DNA of 64,000 bases from the NCBI GenBank assembly GCA_950097015.1, contig CATNEN010000007.1, forward strand, positions 5,508,001 to 5,572,000. Direction: 5' to 3'. Positions 63,800 to 64,000 of this stretch are shown in pieces. The notes beneath the pieces are model-generated. The model did not search any database and was not told where the DNA came from. It saw only the letters and a list, made by a program, of their open reading frames with translations. This DNA comes from Macrostomum hystrix (Eukaryota; Platyhelminthes; Macrostomidae). Position 1 is the first letter of the stretch, and every line of letters starts with the position of its first letter. The translations under genes were made by a program, and so were the position numbers.

Positions 63800-64000
63800 T
63801 TACACCTGCCCCCATTGGGTCAGACGTGCAGCCGACAGCACAGCCGCTGCTATTGCGCGGCGCATCTGAAGGCTGCGTACAGCTGTTCAGTCCATGGACT
63901 GGGGGGACGCCACACCCTACCTTCAGTTATCCCAGCTGATGCTGGTACCCATTTAACAGCTGGGTGAACTGAAGCAATGCAGAATTAAGCGTCTCGCTAA
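63800..64000 (-). mobile_element. SINE family 2, cut by the window end
   Basis: Contains TCAGTCCATGGACTGGGGGG, CAGCTGATGCTGGTACCCATTTAACAGCTGGG and TTAAGCGTCTCGCTAA. The tRNA-like head lies beyond the window. Confidence 0.85.

Overview
The window looks like gene-dense nuclear DNA of an invertebrate metazoan. A free-living flatworm such as Macrostomum is my best guess (inference). The reasons are compact spliced genes with GT..AG introns, the standard stop codons, intact animal genes (ERCC6L/PICH, KATNAL2, cyclin K, eS8, mL28, DEG/ENaC, MMP, GT92), a BEL/Pao element, two tRNA-derived SINE families, and a very high load of minisatellites. Almost every sizeable intron carries its own tandem array with a unit of 13-83 bp. 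Exon models were read by eye from splice signals, reading-frame phase and family conservation. They have not been checked against transcripts.

Layout. 209-6298 (+): a seven-exon PICH-type SNF2 translocase. 6680-7412: a 52-bp satellite. 7570-7950 (-): a short candidate secreted-peptide or prohormone gene with a TATA-like box and a close polyadenylation signal. 8297-12154 (-): a BEL/Pao LTR element with both LTRs and a 5-bp target duplication, but an internally deleted and broken pol. 12354-16724: two head-to-head GT92 glycosyltransferase genes. Their catalytic and 3' parts form an almost perfect 1.4-kb inverted repeat, while their N-terminal anchors are unrelated. 17853-21301 (+): a DEG/ENaC channel. 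21541-23400: satellites. 23458-28263 (-): a six-exon matrix metalloproteinase with a coding minisatellite in its propeptide. 28580-29470: a purine-only tract of about 0.9 kb. 31585-33455 (-): a sushi-domain membrane protein with a PPxY tail. 34075-34809 (-): eS8. 35749-37476 (-): cyclin K. 38235-39102 (-): mitochondrial mL28. 39103-42271: a quiet AT-rich stretch. 42272-48954 (+): a ten-exon KATNAL2. 49080-50390: a higher-order satellite with TTAGGG in most units. 51573-55339 (-): a protein-kinase gene with a predicted membrane segment and several frame breaks. 57465-58574 (+): a single-exon peptide-type GPCR. 58600-64000: SINEs, a 43-bp satellite and no confident gene.

The genes do not form a pathway. 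They are ordinary housekeeping, ciliary, signalling and extracellular-matrix genes that happen to be neighbours. The points most worth following up are the candidate prohormone, the GT92 inverted pair with swapped N-termini, the Cys-rich in-phase exon inside the metalloproteinase gene, the disrupted membrane kinase, and several cases where repeats interact with splicing or coding (27-bp array of splice donors, SINE-to-satellite expansion, coding 24-bp repeat).
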